Assembly (NCBI RefSeq): GCF_050596425.1
Contig: NZ_CP192292.1
Coordinates: forward strand, 4,340,001-4,404,000
Direction of reading: 5' to 3'
Length of the DNA: 64,000 nucleotides
Source of the DNA: G963665925 sp050596425
Lineage (GTDB): Bacteria > Bacillota > Clostridia > Peptostreptococcales > Acidaminobacteraceae
Within the stretch, counting starts at the first letter, position 1; every line of letters starts with the position of its first letter. Positions 32,994 through 43,099 of this stretch are shown here, piece after piece. The position numbers and the translations under genes were made by a program. Under the pieces are notes generated by a model. The model had not been told where the DNA came from. It searched no databases and saw only the letters and a list, made by a program, of their open reading frames with translations.

Positions 32994-33920
32994 ATGAGTA
33001 ACATTCTCGTTACGGGCGGATCAGGTTTTATCGGTTCACATTTGGTAAATCGACTTATCGAAGACGGGCACTTGGTGCATATTATTGATAAAATTGAAGG
33101 GGATCCCACCCTTCAGACCCTGCGCAAGGCTAAGTACCACAAGGCCAATGTTAAAGATCTCTCGGTCATCGACCTCATTCAGGACATCCAACCGGATTTT
33201 ATCTTTCATCTTGCCGCGCATTTTTGCGACAGTTCTGATGCCAAAGACATTAAAGAAACTGCAGAAACCAATATCATAGGCACCATTCACATTATGGAAG
33301 GTGCTCGGCTCGCTGGGGTAGAAAAGGTTATTTTCACATCGTCGGCAGCCATTTATGGCCCGCCAGCCTATCTGGGTATTGATGAAAACCATCCTCTTTC
33401 ACCAAAGCGTCCTTATGGTATGACAAAACGGTCTGCTGAAGAGTTCATTCAGCTTTATGCACGACTTCACAATATAAACTATACAATTCTAAGACTTTCA
33501 ACTGTTTATGGCATCAGGCAACGTCCTCATACAGATGGAGACTTGATTGCTGACCTCATTCAGGCCTATTTGCACAAGGCACCAATACACTTCGACGGCG
33601 CAGGGCAAAGAAGTCTGGACTTGATTTACATCAAAGATGTTCTTGATGCACTGCTGTCCTCTATGACCCGAGGAGACAAGACCATTTTTAATATTGGTTC
33701 CGGTCATGGGACAACGGCCAATGAAGTTATTAATTTACTCAATGCCACCTTTGAAGTCCATGTGGAACCCGAATTTACAGATATATGCCCTTCCCATCCG
33801 CAGGAAATGTACTTTGATATCAGTCTGTCTTTGACATCTCTTGATTGGTCACCAAAGTATGATATTGCTGATGGTCTTCTTGAAACAGTTCACTATTATA
33901 GGCGTATGATGCGCATGTAA
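32994..33920 (+). CDS. NAD-dependent nucleotide-sugar epimerase/dehydratase
   Basis: 308 residues of the extended short-chain dehydrogenase type. The Rossmann motif GGSGFIGSHL lies at 8-17, the substrate Ser/Thr in FTSSAAIYG (about 112-120) and the catalytic YxxxK in YGMTKRSAEEF (about 143-147). The C-terminal substrate part (IYIKDVLDALL, FNIGSGHGTTANEVI) resembles UDP-glucose/UDP-GlcNAc 4-epimerases. The exact sugar cannot be told. GAAAGGATGATACT precedes the ATG. It stands alone with a terminator shared with pgsA. It probably supplies sugars for surface glycans, in line with the glycosyltransferases further right. Confidence 0.88.
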   Translation: MSNILVTGGSGFIGSHLVNRLIEDGHLVHIIDKIEGDPTLQTLRKAKYHKANVKDLSVIDLIQDIQPDFIFHLAAHFCDSSDAKDIKETAETNIIGTIHIMEGARLAGVEKVIFTSSAAIYGPPAYLGIDENHPLSPKRPYGMTKRSAEEFIQLYARLHNINYTILRLSTVYGIRQRPHTDGDLIADLIQAYLHKAPIHFDGAGQRSLDLIYIKDVLDALLSSMTRGDKTIFNIGSGHGTTANEVINLLNATFEVHVEPEFTDICPSHPQEMYFDISLSLTSLDWSPKYDIADGLLETVHYYRRMMRM

Positions 33921-33937
33921 ACAATATGACTTGACAC

Positions 33938-33966
33938 AAAAAATCCGCTGGGTCCCCAGCGGATTT
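33938..33966. terminator. Bidirectional terminator between epimerase gene and pgsA
   Basis: AAATCCGCTGG and CCAGCGGATTT form an 11-pair stem with A before and T after, between two convergent genes. Confidence 0.88.
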
Positions 33967-33980
33967 TCACATTTTGCCTA

Positions 33981-34517
33981 TTAACTTGTCTGACTGCTAT
34001 CCCTTGATGGATGATCTTTAAAATATAAATACAAATAATTGCAAAATGCGACAACGGTTATAAGAACCGCCCCTGTCATGGTCCCATCCCTATAGATCGG
34101 CTTGGCTTCTAGCAGGGATGTTGCCACTGCTATGTAAAAAACCATAGTCGCCACTTTTCCAAAAACATTCGAGGGAATAACCCGCTTGATTCTTCCAAAA
34201 TACATAACTGCCGCACCAATAATCATGGCAAGATCTTTAAGTAAAACCACATAAAGCACCCATGATGGTATGAGCCCAGAATAGGTTAGACAGCCAAGGG
34301 CGGCAATAAGCATGAGTTTGTCTGCCAACGGGTCTAAAACTGTGCCAAGCTTTGTTGACATATGAAACCGCCTTGCAATATAACCATCTAGGACATCGGT
34401 GATCCCAGCGACTAAATAAATAATAAGTGCGGTAATTGGCTCATTCAAGTAGTAGGTATAGATGAAGACGGGAATGAGGATCAGTCGGATCACAGTTAAA
34501 ACGTTTGGTATATTCAC
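33981..34517 (-). CDS. pgsA: CDP-diacylglycerol–glycerol-3-phosphate phosphatidyltransferase
   Basis: PgsA makes phosphatidylglycerophosphate, the precursor of phosphatidylglycerol, in the cytoplasmic membrane. The CDP-alcohol phosphotransferase signature DG(x2)AR(x8)G(x3)D(x3)D appears as DGYIARRFHMSTKLGTVLDP with the following LAD (about 56-78). Four hydrophobic segments complete the family pattern. GTG at 34517 is 8 bases from GGAGG and gives the classic N-terminus (NIPNVLTVIRL); the longer reading from 34532 is unlikely. The 178 residues match the family length. Confidence 0.93.
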   Translation of the reverse strand: MNIPNVLTVIRLILIPVFIYTYYLNEPITALIIYLVAGITDVLDGYIARRFHMSTKLGTVLDPLADKLMLIAALGCLTYSGLIPSWVLYVVLLKDLAMIIGAAVMYFGRIKRVIPSNVFGKVATMVFYIAVATSLLEAKPIYRDGTMTGAVLITVVAFCNYLYLYFKDHPSRDSSQTS

Positions 34518-34671
34518 CAGAGTCACCTCCATCTTGTGTTTGGTCTATTATACCATGATACCCAAAGTTGACCACCAATAATTTCCTTATCCAGTCTTTA
34601 TTCAAAAGTATATTGGCCTATACAATATTCTTTACACTGGGAGGGCTGGCGCCTTCTGTTTCCATGGTCAA

Positions 34672-34708
34672 AAAAAGCAGACTGGCTCATTGCCAGTCTG
34701 CTTTTTTT
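34672..34708 (-). terminator. Terminator of chemoreceptor 1
   Basis: AGCAGACTGGC and GCCAGTCTGCT form an 11-pair stem around TCATT, with A6 on one side and T8 on the other. It lies right at the chemoreceptor stop codon and could act in both directions. Confidence 0.88.
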
Positions 34709-36423
34709 TATACTTTAAAAATCTTTACTGTATCATTCAGTTCAACAGCTTTTTTCTTTAAGCTGTCAATCACTTCACGCATTTGTTCGAGTGAAGCCGT
34801 TTGTTCTTCTGTAGATGCCGCAACCTCTTCAGAATCCGCTGCAGATTTTTGTGAAATACCGTCAACCTCTGAAATGATATGTAACAGTTTATTGCTGTAA
34901 TCATTCACATTGTTGACCTCTGTTGTCACTGACTCTAAATTGGATTTCGTTGTCTGGAAACTATCTGATATCTCGTCGAAAGATGTCATAACTTCTGAAA
35001 GAAGGGCTTCACCCTTTTCCGTTTCTGTTGATCCGTCATCAATAGATTTCAAAGCTTCATTTGTTGAAGACTGCGTTTTCTCAATCAAGCTTCGGATGCT
35101 ATCCGTCGAATTTCGTGATTCCTCTGCCAGTTTTCTTATTTCCTCAGCGACAACTGCGAAACCCTTGCCATGTTCACCAGCTCGTGCCGATTCGATGGAA
35201 GCATTTAGGGCAAGTAAGTTGGTCTGTTCAGCAATGCTGTTAATAATCTCTACGATATTGCCAATTTCTTCAGAAATATCTTTAAGCTCATGGATACGCG
35301 TTGATGAAACATTCACCTGATTGCGAATCTTGACCATTTGATCGGTCATGACTGTCATTTTTTCTTCGCCTTTTTTAACTGTGTGACTTGTCTGGTCAGC
35401 GTTTTCGATCACCATGGAAACACTTGTTGTCACCGTTTCAATCGATTTTAAAGTCTCTTTCAGATGCTCATTGGCCTTTGTTGTTTCTACAACCTGTTTC
35501 TCTGCACCAGCGGCCACATCTTGGGTTGCCAAAGCAATCTGATCAGAGGCCAGCGTGACCTGCTCAGTTGTTTCCAGTATGTTTTCACTTCCATATTCCA
35601 GTTCACTAGAGACTTCTGTGATTTGCTTGGTCATGCTTCTTAGATTCAAAATCATGTTGTTAAAAGCATCTGCAACAGCACCAATCTCATTATTTTGCTT
35701 GATCTCAATGGTTTTGGTTAAATCTCCACCAGCAGCCAAATTGGCTGATTCCGATAGATCATTGAGTGGGCTGAGCATCTTTCGCATCGCTAGGAACAAA
35801 ATAAGGCTGGTTACGACAATAATGATCCCCGCCATGACTCCCGATTTCAGCATCATTGCTGAAATTGTGTCATTGACGTTCTTTAAACTAATACCGACGT
35901 TTATAGCGCCAATGATTTGGCCATCCACAACAACTGGGGAAATGACATCATAAGTCGGTAGAGTGTTTCCGTCTTTATTGGGATCCCAATCAAAAATAAG
36001 AGACCCTGACTCACCATCAAGTATGGCTTTTTTCACGATACTATCGCCAGACAAATCAAGTCCTATTCGGTCGTGAATGCTATGATTTTCTGCAACCATG
36101 TCAGTGGATACAAAAAGAAGATAGTTGATAATTTCACTTTTAGACGTATTATCAATTATTGTTTGACGATTGAATACTTCTTGGGCATTCTTGGATAGAC
36201 CTTGTATTGATGATGCTTTTTCTGCTATGACAAAACTTTCAACCAGTGAATTCGTCAAATCCATTCCACTTTTTTTTGAAAGGTCCAGCATGGATTGTCT
36301 TGTATTATAGATGTTAAGTCCTGTGGTAATGCCGCTGGAAAGCAAAAGGAAGATAATCGCCAACATCAAAAGGCGCATCACCAAACTGGATCGCTTCCCA
36401 CTTCCATTCTTACTACTTGTCAT
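34708..36423 (-). CDS. Methyl-accepting chemotaxis protein
   Basis: 571 residues. TM1 (about 15-36, LLMLAIIFLLLSSGITTGLN), a Cache-like external sensor (about 40-185, with DPNKDGNTLPTYDVISPVV and GQIIGAINVGISL), TM2 (about 192-213), HAMP (MRKMLSPLNDLSESANLAAG) and a long cytoplasmic signalling hairpin with the CheA/CheW-binding tip (EQTNLLALNASIESARAGEH). It is complete. There is no CheR-tethering pentapeptide at the C-terminus. AGGAGG precedes the ATG. The ligand is unknown. Its presence implies a chemotaxis system elsewhere. Confidence 0.92.
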   Translation of the reverse strand: MTSSKNGSGKRSSLVMRLLMLAIIFLLLSSGITTGLNIYNTRQSMLDLSKKSGMDLTNSLVESFVIAEKASSIQGLSKNAQEVFNRQTIIDNTSKSEIINYLLFVSTDMVAENHSIHDRIGLDLSGDSIVKKAILDGESGSLIFDWDPNKDGNTLPTYDVISPVVVDGQIIGAINVGISLKNVNDTISAMMLKSGVMAGIIIVVTSLILFLAMRKMLSPLNDLSESANLAAGGDLTKTIEIKQNNEIGAVADAFNNMILNLRSMTKQITEVSSELEYGSENILETTEQVTLASDQIALATQDVAAGAEKQVVETTKANEHLKETLKSIETVTTSVSMVIENADQTSHTVKKGEEKMTVMTDQMVKIRNQVNVSSTRIHELKDISEEIGNIVEIINSIAEQTNLLALNASIESARAGEHGKGFAVVAEEIRKLAEESRNSTDSIRSLIEKTQSSTNEALKSIDDGSTETEKGEALLSEVMTSFDEISDSFQTTKSNLESVTTEVNNVNDYSNKLLHIISEVDGISQKSAADSEEVAASTEEQTASLEQMREVIDSLKKKAVELNDTVKIFKV

Positions 36424-36882
36424 AAACGCCTCCTAATACCTCTTCTCACTTGCTAAAACATAGCAATAGCCTTTCGGTTATCCTCTCTAACAATCATCCA
36501 GACTCTCGTATAGTGATTGTTAAAAATTTACCCGACTCTCTAGTCTCTGTCTATAATAATTAATTTTTATTTGAAATTCAATACACACGAGCTTCAAAAT
36601 TGTAAATTTTCTACTTTATATGTCAAGAATGAAGGCGTTTTGTTCGTCACATATCAAACAAGTTTACTGTGGATTGGTTCTGATTTACTAAACATGAACC
36701 TTTTATTTATCTATTCCCCTCTCTTTTTGTCGAATCGTTCGAAAATATGGTATTTGTCTTTTTCGAATAAAAATAAAAAAAATAAATACTTTCAATATGC
36801 GGTCCACTTTTGCTTATAAGGGATTTTATTTGCTTATTTATAAACATTCAGCTTTCCATTCACTAGGAAATCCAGTATGATT
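36424..36882. other. AT-rich intergenic region between two chemoreceptor genes
   Basis: 459 bases that should contain the chemoreceptor 1 promoter and the end of chemoreceptor 2 transcription. I see no convincing gene, no strong terminator and no clear sigma-D motility promoter. A short open frame (36571-36819, plus) has no ribosome binding site and looks like chance. Confidence 0.4.
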
Positions 36883-38931
36883 TTAAACTTTAAAACGTGT
36901 CACACGACTCAACAATTCTTGAGCCATAGATGACAATTGGTCTGAAGCCCCTGCGATTTCCTCTGAAATAGCATTTTGCTCTTCTGCTGAAGCGGATACT
37001 TCTTGGGCGCTTGCCGTTGTTTGCTGGGACACAGTGGCTATAAACTCCATGGCCTCTGTCACACGGTTCCCATAAACTTCTGTGCTTTCAATAGCTTGGG
37101 CTACCCTTCCAATGAGGGTGTTTGTGGACTCAATTCTTGAGGTGATGTCATTAAAAGCTTCACCCGTTTGGTCGATGGTTTTTATACCTTCATGAATGGC
37201 ACCGTTTTCAGTATTGATCAAACGATTTGCCATTGTAATTTCAGACTGGATTTCAGATATGAGGGCCTTTATGCCTGTTGCAGACTCCATAGATTCTGTG
37301 GCAAGCTGACGAATTTCTTCTGCGACAACAGCAAAGCCCCGCCCCTGTTCTCCAGCACGTGCTGCTTCTATAGACGCATTGAGCGCTAAAAGATTTGTCT
37401 GGTCAGCAATATCTGATATGGTCTCAGATATTTGTCCTATACGACTTGATTGTTCATTTAAGGCATTTATGACCTGTATAGTCTGTTCACTGCTGGACCG
37501 AATTGCATCCATTTTCCCAATTGTCACCTTCATTTGTTCTTGACCATTTCGTGCTGTTTCCATCACTTGCAAAGATTCATCCACCATTTGATCAGTGGCC
37601 TCTGCGGACTTATCCAGCTGGACCTTCATATCAAGAACAACCTCCTTAGTGCTTATAACATAGTTGGACTGTTCTTCACTTCCAGCTGTTATTTCCTCAA
37701 TATTTGAAGTCACTTCTTCTGCAGATTGCCCTCCCTCTTCAGCTGACGATGCCAATTGCTGACTGCTCGAAGAGAGCGATTCTGCCGTTTTTGTAATCTG
37801 AAGAATCATATCTCTAAAACTGTCTATCATCTCATTAAGGGATATGCCCATTTGAATGACTTCATCTCCAGAGGCAGGTCTCGCTTCATTCACTCTAAAT
37901 TCCGATGTTAAATCACCCTCAGCCGCTAAACGCATAACCTCTTGCATACGTCTGATGCGCTTAACAATATAGTTGGCAATAGCTCCAGCAACACCTGCTC
38001 CAATAAGGAAGAATACCACTCCAAAGATCAACATGCGATCACGCATATCATTTAGGCTCGACAAGTATTCAGACTCATCCGCATTGAGTGAGATAGAGTA
38101 TCCATTCATGCCTGTGAAGATGTTGAGTTTCCTTACGCCATCATATGTATAAATAACCTTTCCATCTTGCCCGGTTACCATGGCCTCTTTGGCCTGTGAC
38201 AAGGGGCCGATGCCCAAATCTGAAATGTTCTTTTGCATCATTATAGCTTTGTCTGGATGATAGACAAAAAGTCCATTTTTATCCACCATATATGCGTATC
38301 CATGTTGACCCACTTTTAAGTTTGCAAGCACTTCAAAGAAGGATTCCATTTTTACAGCCGTAGCAAGGATGCCTGTTGTTTGTCCACTCTTATTTTTCAG
38401 GGGATATGCGAAAATGGTCACTGGTTCCCCAGTGGACTTGGATGAAACAATGTCACTCCACACCGTTTGACCAGATAAGGCTTTGTCATAGTAGTCCCGA
38501 TCCGCAATGCTTATGCCAATAGCCTCTCCACCCTTGCCATCCAGAACTATCTGCCCATTTTTATCGGCTATGAAAATGGATTCAAATAAGTCTGCCCGCT
38601 TTTTTAAAACATTCTCAAGCAGGTGGACTGCTAAGTTTTTACGATCAGAATCCGCCAGGCGACTGGTCGCCTCAAAATCTGAAGCTTGTAGATTCTTAAG
38701 GGCTGGTGTTTGCCCAATAAGCTCTAAGATATCTTGGGTGTTTGTAAGCTTAAGCTCAAACTTAGCCTGTACACTCTCCAGTTCTGCCTTTAGTTTTGAC
38801 TCCACTTCAAAGGTCACGGCCTTTGATGACCAATAATAACTGATACCACCGATTCCTGCCACCACTAAGAGCACTAGGACACATGTCATTAATGTCATTT
38901 TAAACATTAGATTGTCTTTGACTTTTCCCAT
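36883..38931 (-). CDS. Methyl-accepting chemotaxis protein with double-Cache sensor
   Basis: 682 residues. TM1 (about 10-32, MTCVLVLLVVAGIGGISYYW), a large external dCache_1 domain (about 40-290) with IFIADKNGQIVLDGKGG, GISIADRDYYDKALSGQTVW and GYAYMVDKNGLFVYHPD, TM2 (about 296-318), HAMP, and a signalling hairpin with tip DQTNLLALNASIEAARAGEQ. The dCache sequence DRDYYDKAL is of the kind that binds amino acids or other small organic ligands. AGGAGG lies 9 bases before the ATG at 38931, preferred to 38958. It is separated from chemoreceptor 1 by 459 bases. Confidence 0.92.
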   Translation of the reverse strand: MGKVKDNLMFKMTLMTCVLVLLVVAGIGGISYYWSSKAVTFEVESKLKAELESVQAKFELKLTNTQDILELIGQTPALKNLQASDFEATSRLADSDRKNLAVHLLENVLKKRADLFESIFIADKNGQIVLDGKGGEAIGISIADRDYYDKALSGQTVWSDIVSSKSTGEPVTIFAYPLKNKSGQTTGILATAVKMESFFEVLANLKVGQHGYAYMVDKNGLFVYHPDKAIMMQKNISDLGIGPLSQAKEAMVTGQDGKVIYTYDGVRKLNIFTGMNGYSISLNADESEYLSSLNDMRDRMLIFGVVFFLIGAGVAGAIANYIVKRIRRMQEVMRLAAEGDLTSEFRVNEARPASGDEVIQMGISLNEMIDSFRDMILQITKTAESLSSSSQQLASSAEEGGQSAEEVTSNIEEITAGSEEQSNYVISTKEVVLDMKVQLDKSAEATDQMVDESLQVMETARNGQEQMKVTIGKMDAIRSSSEQTIQVINALNEQSSRIGQISETISDIADQTNLLALNASIEAARAGEQGRGFAVVAEEIRQLATESMESATGIKALISEIQSEITMANRLINTENGAIHEGIKTIDQTGEAFNDITSRIESTNTLIGRVAQAIESTEVYGNRVTEAMEFIATVSQQTTASAQEVSASAEEQNAISEEIAGASDQLSSMAQELLSRVTRFKV

Positions 38932-39430
38932 CGGTGAACACCTCCTGATTCGATTCATACGTTTTTATTATTCGTGATATTTGAAACACAAATTGCATAC
39001 TGCTTTCTTTTTGTCTTTTCCTGTAATATTTTTAATCAATTTTGCCTAGTATGCACCTATATTTATCAATAACACAAATAATTGAACCCCTTCATTCTCG
39101 TCCAGTTCCATCATAGAGAAACTTTTTACCCCTTGCAACCACTTATGTTAAGCGCTTACTCACACAAGCAAAAAAAAAACATCTTCCAGACGAAGATGTT
39201 TTGTCGATATTGTTTAAATTCTATAATACTGTAACCATTTCAATATGTCCGTCATTTACCTTGTAATTTCAAACTGTCTGATTTCAATTATTTACGTTTA
39301 TATCTAAAAAAAGACTTAGATTAATTGTTCGAGCAAAAACGTATAAAGTCAATCATCACTCATATAAGAAATTTAAATGCTATTTTCCAACTATACCTGT
39401 ATACACCATCATGCCTACCAGTGCTTTTGA
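38932..39430. other. Intergenic region with an isolated terminator
   Basis: 499 bases without a credible ORF. A strong minus-strand terminator lies inside it (39171-39202), about 230 bases past the glycosyltransferase stop at 39431. The stretch between them is therefore a long 3' untranslated region or a small RNA gene with no clear promoter. Confidence 0.4.
39171..39202 (-). terminator. Strong intrinsic terminator far from any stop codon
   Basis: AACATCTTC and GAAGATGTT form a stem around CAGAC, followed by ten T on the minus strand. Confidence 0.85.
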
Positions 39431-40801
39431 TCAATTTGACTGATACATTTTCTTAATTTTATCTGATGTAAGAACCACTACAATAATCATTAGAAAAAGA
39501 AGAGACTGATTGTAACGTGGCTGACCTTCATAAACGAAAAAGACAATAGACGGAAAGGCCAAATTCATAAAAAGAAGGACTATACTTTGATCAAGTTTAC
39601 GCTTTGGTGAAACAATACTCATAAAGACAGACGGTATGCCTAGCATGATAAATACAAGGCTAAAGCCACTTAAAATGCTTAGTAGTATATCATTAAGAGC
39701 TCGAAAGGCATTGCGATTTCTCTCGACTTCTTTTGTGGTGAGTTCTGTCGGTTTATCTGCCAATCTATTCATAGTCCATGCATCTATATCCCAGGCCCCG
39801 TTAAAATATGTTGAGTGAACCCGAATGAGTCCAAGTTTTGCAAATTCCTCAGGATTCTCTTTTATCCACTGAACAGCATAGGGTTTCAAGTCCACTTCTA
39901 TGTCTGACGCAAGTTTGATGCTCTTATTTCCATTCTCAAGATGAGTGTCAATAATGACTTCTATTTCATCTGTCTTGTATAAATCTTCAAATGACATCCA
40001 TCCACCATGAACGTTGTTGGGGTTGTTATTGATATAGAGATTAAAGCCCGAATTATAAGAGACAGGAATAAACCGCCCAAAAGCCTTATAATTTCTATAC
40101 GTCCAAGGGGATATAACAGCCGCCATGACCATCCATACAAGAAGACCTTTTATGGCTGAACGTTTCAGATTTTTGTTCATCATCCATTCACTGAAGCCAA
40201 TAATGACAGGATAAGCCAAGTAGAAAGGCTTAATTAAGGCACAAATTCCTGTTAACACACCAAGCAATGGATACTTCCACTTATCATTTAAGTCAGAGAC
40301 CTGAATGTATATTAGGAGGGCCAACAGAAAAGCCATCTGAATTTCCGTTCCTGTTGTGTTGCAGTAAGCAATATGGTGGGGAAGAAAAGCTGTTATGGCC
40401 ATAGTCACCAAGGCCAAAGTATTGGCATTCTCATTTTGGGTCGTCATTTTTAAAACGATCTTATAAACCAGTGCAATGGTCAGCGTTCCATAAATCACAT
40501 TAAACCACTTTGCAAGACCCACTGATGCGGACCCAAACACCTTAAAAAGCATGCCTAGGGACCATGAATAAAACATCCCTTGAAAGGCAATTGGTGCGCC
40601 TTCATAGGTAAAACCCTTGCCCTCAAATATGTTTTTCGCGATTCTATAATAGGCGTCAAAATCATAAAGTTGATCAGTTGGAATGGTTCTAATCCACCAG
40701 ACCCTTGCTAAAAAGCCAATGAGAAGAATGACCAAGGGCATCACGACCCTTTTGAAAGGCGCTTCTTTTATGTCTGCTTTAATTTTATTGAATATGTTCA
40801 T
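39431..40801 (-). CDS. Membrane glycosyltransferase, GT39/ArnT-like
   Basis: 456 residues with roughly ten membrane segments. The first extracytoplasmic loop reads RTIPTDQLYDFDAYYRIAKN, with the acidic motif typical of GT-C enzymes of the PMT/ArnT type. These move a sugar from a lipid-linked donor to an acceptor on the outer face of the membrane. Acceptor and sugar are unknown. GAGG is 7 bases before the ATG at 40801, preferred to the GTG at 40819. The neighbouring GtrA/GtrB pair could provide its undecaprenyl-phosphate-sugar donor, and the adjacent SLH protein is a possible target. Confidence 0.82.
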   Translation of the reverse strand: MNIFNKIKADIKEAPFKRVVMPLVILLIGFLARVWWIRTIPTDQLYDFDAYYRIAKNIFEGKGFTYEGAPIAFQGMFYSWSLGMLFKVFGSASVGLAKWFNVIYGTLTIALVYKIVLKMTTQNENANTLALVTMAITAFLPHHIAYCNTTGTEIQMAFLLALLIYIQVSDLNDKWKYPLLGVLTGICALIKPFYLAYPVIIGFSEWMMNKNLKRSAIKGLLVWMVMAAVISPWTYRNYKAFGRFIPVSYNSGFNLYINNNPNNVHGGWMSFEDLYKTDEIEVIIDTHLENGNKSIKLASDIEVDLKPYAVQWIKENPEEFAKLGLIRVHSTYFNGAWDIDAWTMNRLADKPTELTTKEVERNRNAFRALNDILLSILSGFSLVFIMLGIPSVFMSIVSPKRKLDQSIVLLFMNLAFPSIVFFVYEGQPRYNQSLLFLMIIVVVLTSDKIKKMYQSN

Positions 40802-40918
40802 TGAATGACCTCTACTCACTTATTTTTATGTATACACACTTCAACTTACATGTCCTTAGTATATCTTTATTGCCTCACATCATTCAAGACAGACTTTCTT
40901 ACTTTTTACGCCTTTTAG

Positions 40919-40955
40919 CAGGATGAATTTTAGATGATCGCCTAAGATTCATCCT
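40919..40955. repeat. Short palindrome upstream of the glycosyltransferase gene
   Basis: AGGATGAATTTTAG and CTAAGATTCATCCT are near-perfect complements around nine bases, with no T-tract. It sits 118 bases before the glycosyltransferase start, so it may be an operator or a leader hairpin. Confidence 0.5.
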
Positions 40956-40963
40956 CACAGCAC

Positions 40964-41006
40964 GAAAAGCCCCGAGTCAAGCACAGCTTCATCTTGACTC
41001 GGGGCA
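40964..41006 (-). terminator. Terminator of the SLH protein gene
   Basis: GCCCCGAGTCAAG and CTTGACTCGGGGC form a 13-pair GC-rich stem with a short T-tract on the minus strand, about 43 bases after the stop. Confidence 0.9.
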
Positions 41007-41048
41007 TATTTAGCTTATTGCTTTTTATTGAAAGCTGTCACGTCCATA

Positions 41049-42953
41049 CTACTCCATGCCTATAACCAGTTCAGCCTCGAAGAGGTCGTCTGAAAGTTCA
41101 ATCCCAAATACGAAAACAGACTCACCTGCTTCGTAATCAAGAATACTGAATGTAGCCCCTTCTTTAAAGCTCACAGTCCAAACCTGGCCGTCATCATCTT
41201 TAACTTTAAGTAGGTTGGCTGTCGAGTATACATCAATAATTTCAGCTTTAAATTTAACCTTTTCGGCCACCTTATTGGTCACAAGGGTGTTGGCTCCAGA
41301 CCCATCCATTTTAAGTGTGACACTCTGGTCCAGTCTCAGGTCATAAATATCGCCTGAATCCCCACCTTGAAGCACATACTCCATGTCTTCTTTCAGCTGG
41401 ATGGTCTTTGTCACACCATCCCCTGTCTGTATTGTGATTTCTGGTGTCTTACTGATCAGAATTGAAGTGATGACACCGGATAACTCTGAACTAATTCCTG
41501 TGGCTTCAACGAGGACAACTTTACCATATTCCAGGGTCACATTGACAATATCGCCTTTACGGACACCTTCTCCGCTGGACTTAACTTCAATATCCGACTC
41601 GAGAATCTGATCGATATAGCTGCCTTTTTCCAGTTGAACACTAATAGAGCTGCCTTTTTTAAAGTCTGTTGTTCTATTGAGCACACCGCTCACAACCGTC
41701 TTTTTAGAGTAGGCCTCCACTTCTCGAACCATGAAACCTTCCACGTTCATATGAAGTCTGTCCCCAAGCTCAAGATCATCCAGTTCAGCTGTTTCTCCAT
41801 CCTTTACAATCACAGCAGAATCATAGGCTTTAAAGTACTTCTTCCCATCATTTGTAGCGATTGTAATAACTCGGTATTCTCCGTCTTCATCTGTTAGCGC
41901 ATCAGACTTGGCTTCATACTTGCCTTCGGTCTTGTCAAATTGCTTATTGATCACAAGCTTCACGAGTTCACCATCGTCATCATGAACCGTTACGTCCATG
42001 CCTTTATTGACATCTGACAGGTCTAGTGTTTCCCCGTCACGCTTAATGGTCGTATCACTGCCATCGTAGACGTGGAGCTTGCCCCCGCCATCACGGATCT
42101 CGATAATTTCCAAATCATCATGAACAATTGAAACAATGGCTTCGTATGTTTTAGAATCTCCAGAACTTACACTTGAAGATGTGCTCGATGAATTATTGGA
42201 ATCATCGCTGTCATCATCATTATCAGCTGGAACAATTTCACCACTTAATACGCCGTATGCACCTGACAGTAGAGTGGCCAATACTTCTCTTGTCACAACC
42301 TGCTTGGGATTAAAGTTACCCTTATCATCCCCCTTGCTGCTGATCACTTCATTTTGAATGAGCAGGTCAATATAAGGGGCTGCTGCACTTGTGATTGAAA
42401 ATGCATCTTTGTAGTCGAAGCTAATAATTCTTTGAAGGTTTTCTTTTAAGAAAACATTCATGCCTTTTCCCAGGAAAATAGAAGCTTCTAATTTTGTTGC
42501 TTCTGCCAATTCGCCTTCAATGACAAATCCCTTGAGCTCGTCAGGGTGTAGTATTTCATTTTCAAGGGCATAGCCAATCGCCGCCCACGTTGATTCACCA
42601 TAGGGTGCCAACTCTTTGGGAATATTCGCCGCGTCTATTGTCGCACCAAACTTCATGGCAAGGACATCTCCTTGGAGCTTGTCAAACTTACCAGAAGCGC
42701 TAATGGTGTTGTACACTGCCGTAATAACTTCAAGCTTTGACACAGCTTTCGATGGCTTATACGTCGCATCGCTATACCCCGGCATTATATCATTTTCTAC
42801 CACTTTGATTATGTATGGCATAGCCCAGTAATCTTCAGGAATGTCTGTAAAGAGTCTTGCTGCAAATCCACTTGCAGGCGCACTCACCATCATGACCACC
42901 AGCAAACAAGTTGCCAGTATACGTCTCATATTATTTTTCATACCAGTTTTCAA
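41049..42953 (-). CDS. SLH-domain surface protein with repeated beta modules
   Basis: 634 residues. A signal peptide (ILATCLLVVMMVSAPASGFA) is followed by SLH units (about 35-225; LFTDIPEDYWAMPYIIKVVE, PKQVVTREVLATLLSG) that attach it to secondary wall polymers. An acidic Ser/Asn/Asp linker (DNDDDSDDSNNSSS) precedes about 370 residues of repeating small beta modules, each with a KDGETAELDDLELGD-like turn. No enzyme motif is seen; it could be a structural S-layer or adhesion protein. TTG at 42953 is 7 bases from GGAGG and preferred to 42974. It neighbours glycosylation genes. Confidence 0.88.
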   Translation of the reverse strand: MKTGMKNNMRRILATCLLVVMMVSAPASGFAARLFTDIPEDYWAMPYIIKVVENDIMPGYSDATYKPSKAVSKLEVITAVYNTISASGKFDKLQGDVLAMKFGATIDAANIPKELAPYGESTWAAIGYALENEILHPDELKGFVIEGELAEATKLEASIFLGKGMNVFLKENLQRIISFDYKDAFSITSAAAPYIDLLIQNEVISSKGDDKGNFNPKQVVTREVLATLLSGAYGVLSGEIVPADNDDDSDDSNNSSSTSSSVSSGDSKTYEAIVSIVHDDLEIIEIRDGGGKLHVYDGSDTTIKRDGETLDLSDVNKGMDVTVHDDDGELVKLVINKQFDKTEGKYEAKSDALTDEDGEYRVITIATNDGKKYFKAYDSAVIVKDGETAELDDLELGDRLHMNVEGFMVREVEAYSKKTVVSGVLNRTTDFKKGSSISVQLEKGSYIDQILESDIEVKSSGEGVRKGDIVNVTLEYGKVVLVEATGISSELSGVITSILISKTPEITIQTGDGVTKTIQLKEDMEYVLQGGDSGDIYDLRLDQSVTLKMDGSGANTLVTNKVAEKVKFKAEIIDVYSTANLLKVKDDDGQVWTVSFKEGATFSILDYEAGESVFVFGIELSDDLFEAELVIGME

Positions 42954-43099
42954 GAATAGCCCTCCAATCTTCATTATCAGGTTAACCTCGCAACAACTCG
43001 TATTTCAACTGCTGTAAACAGGTTACATTGCCCCGATTTTCCTATCAAATCCATTATATCAAAACTTCATTCCATTGGCGTTTCAATGTTATTACAATC

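Noticed and set aside
36571..36819. Small plus-strand ORF of 82 residues between the two chemoreceptors
   Set aside because: There is no ribosome binding site and its AT-rich composition fits non-coding DNA.
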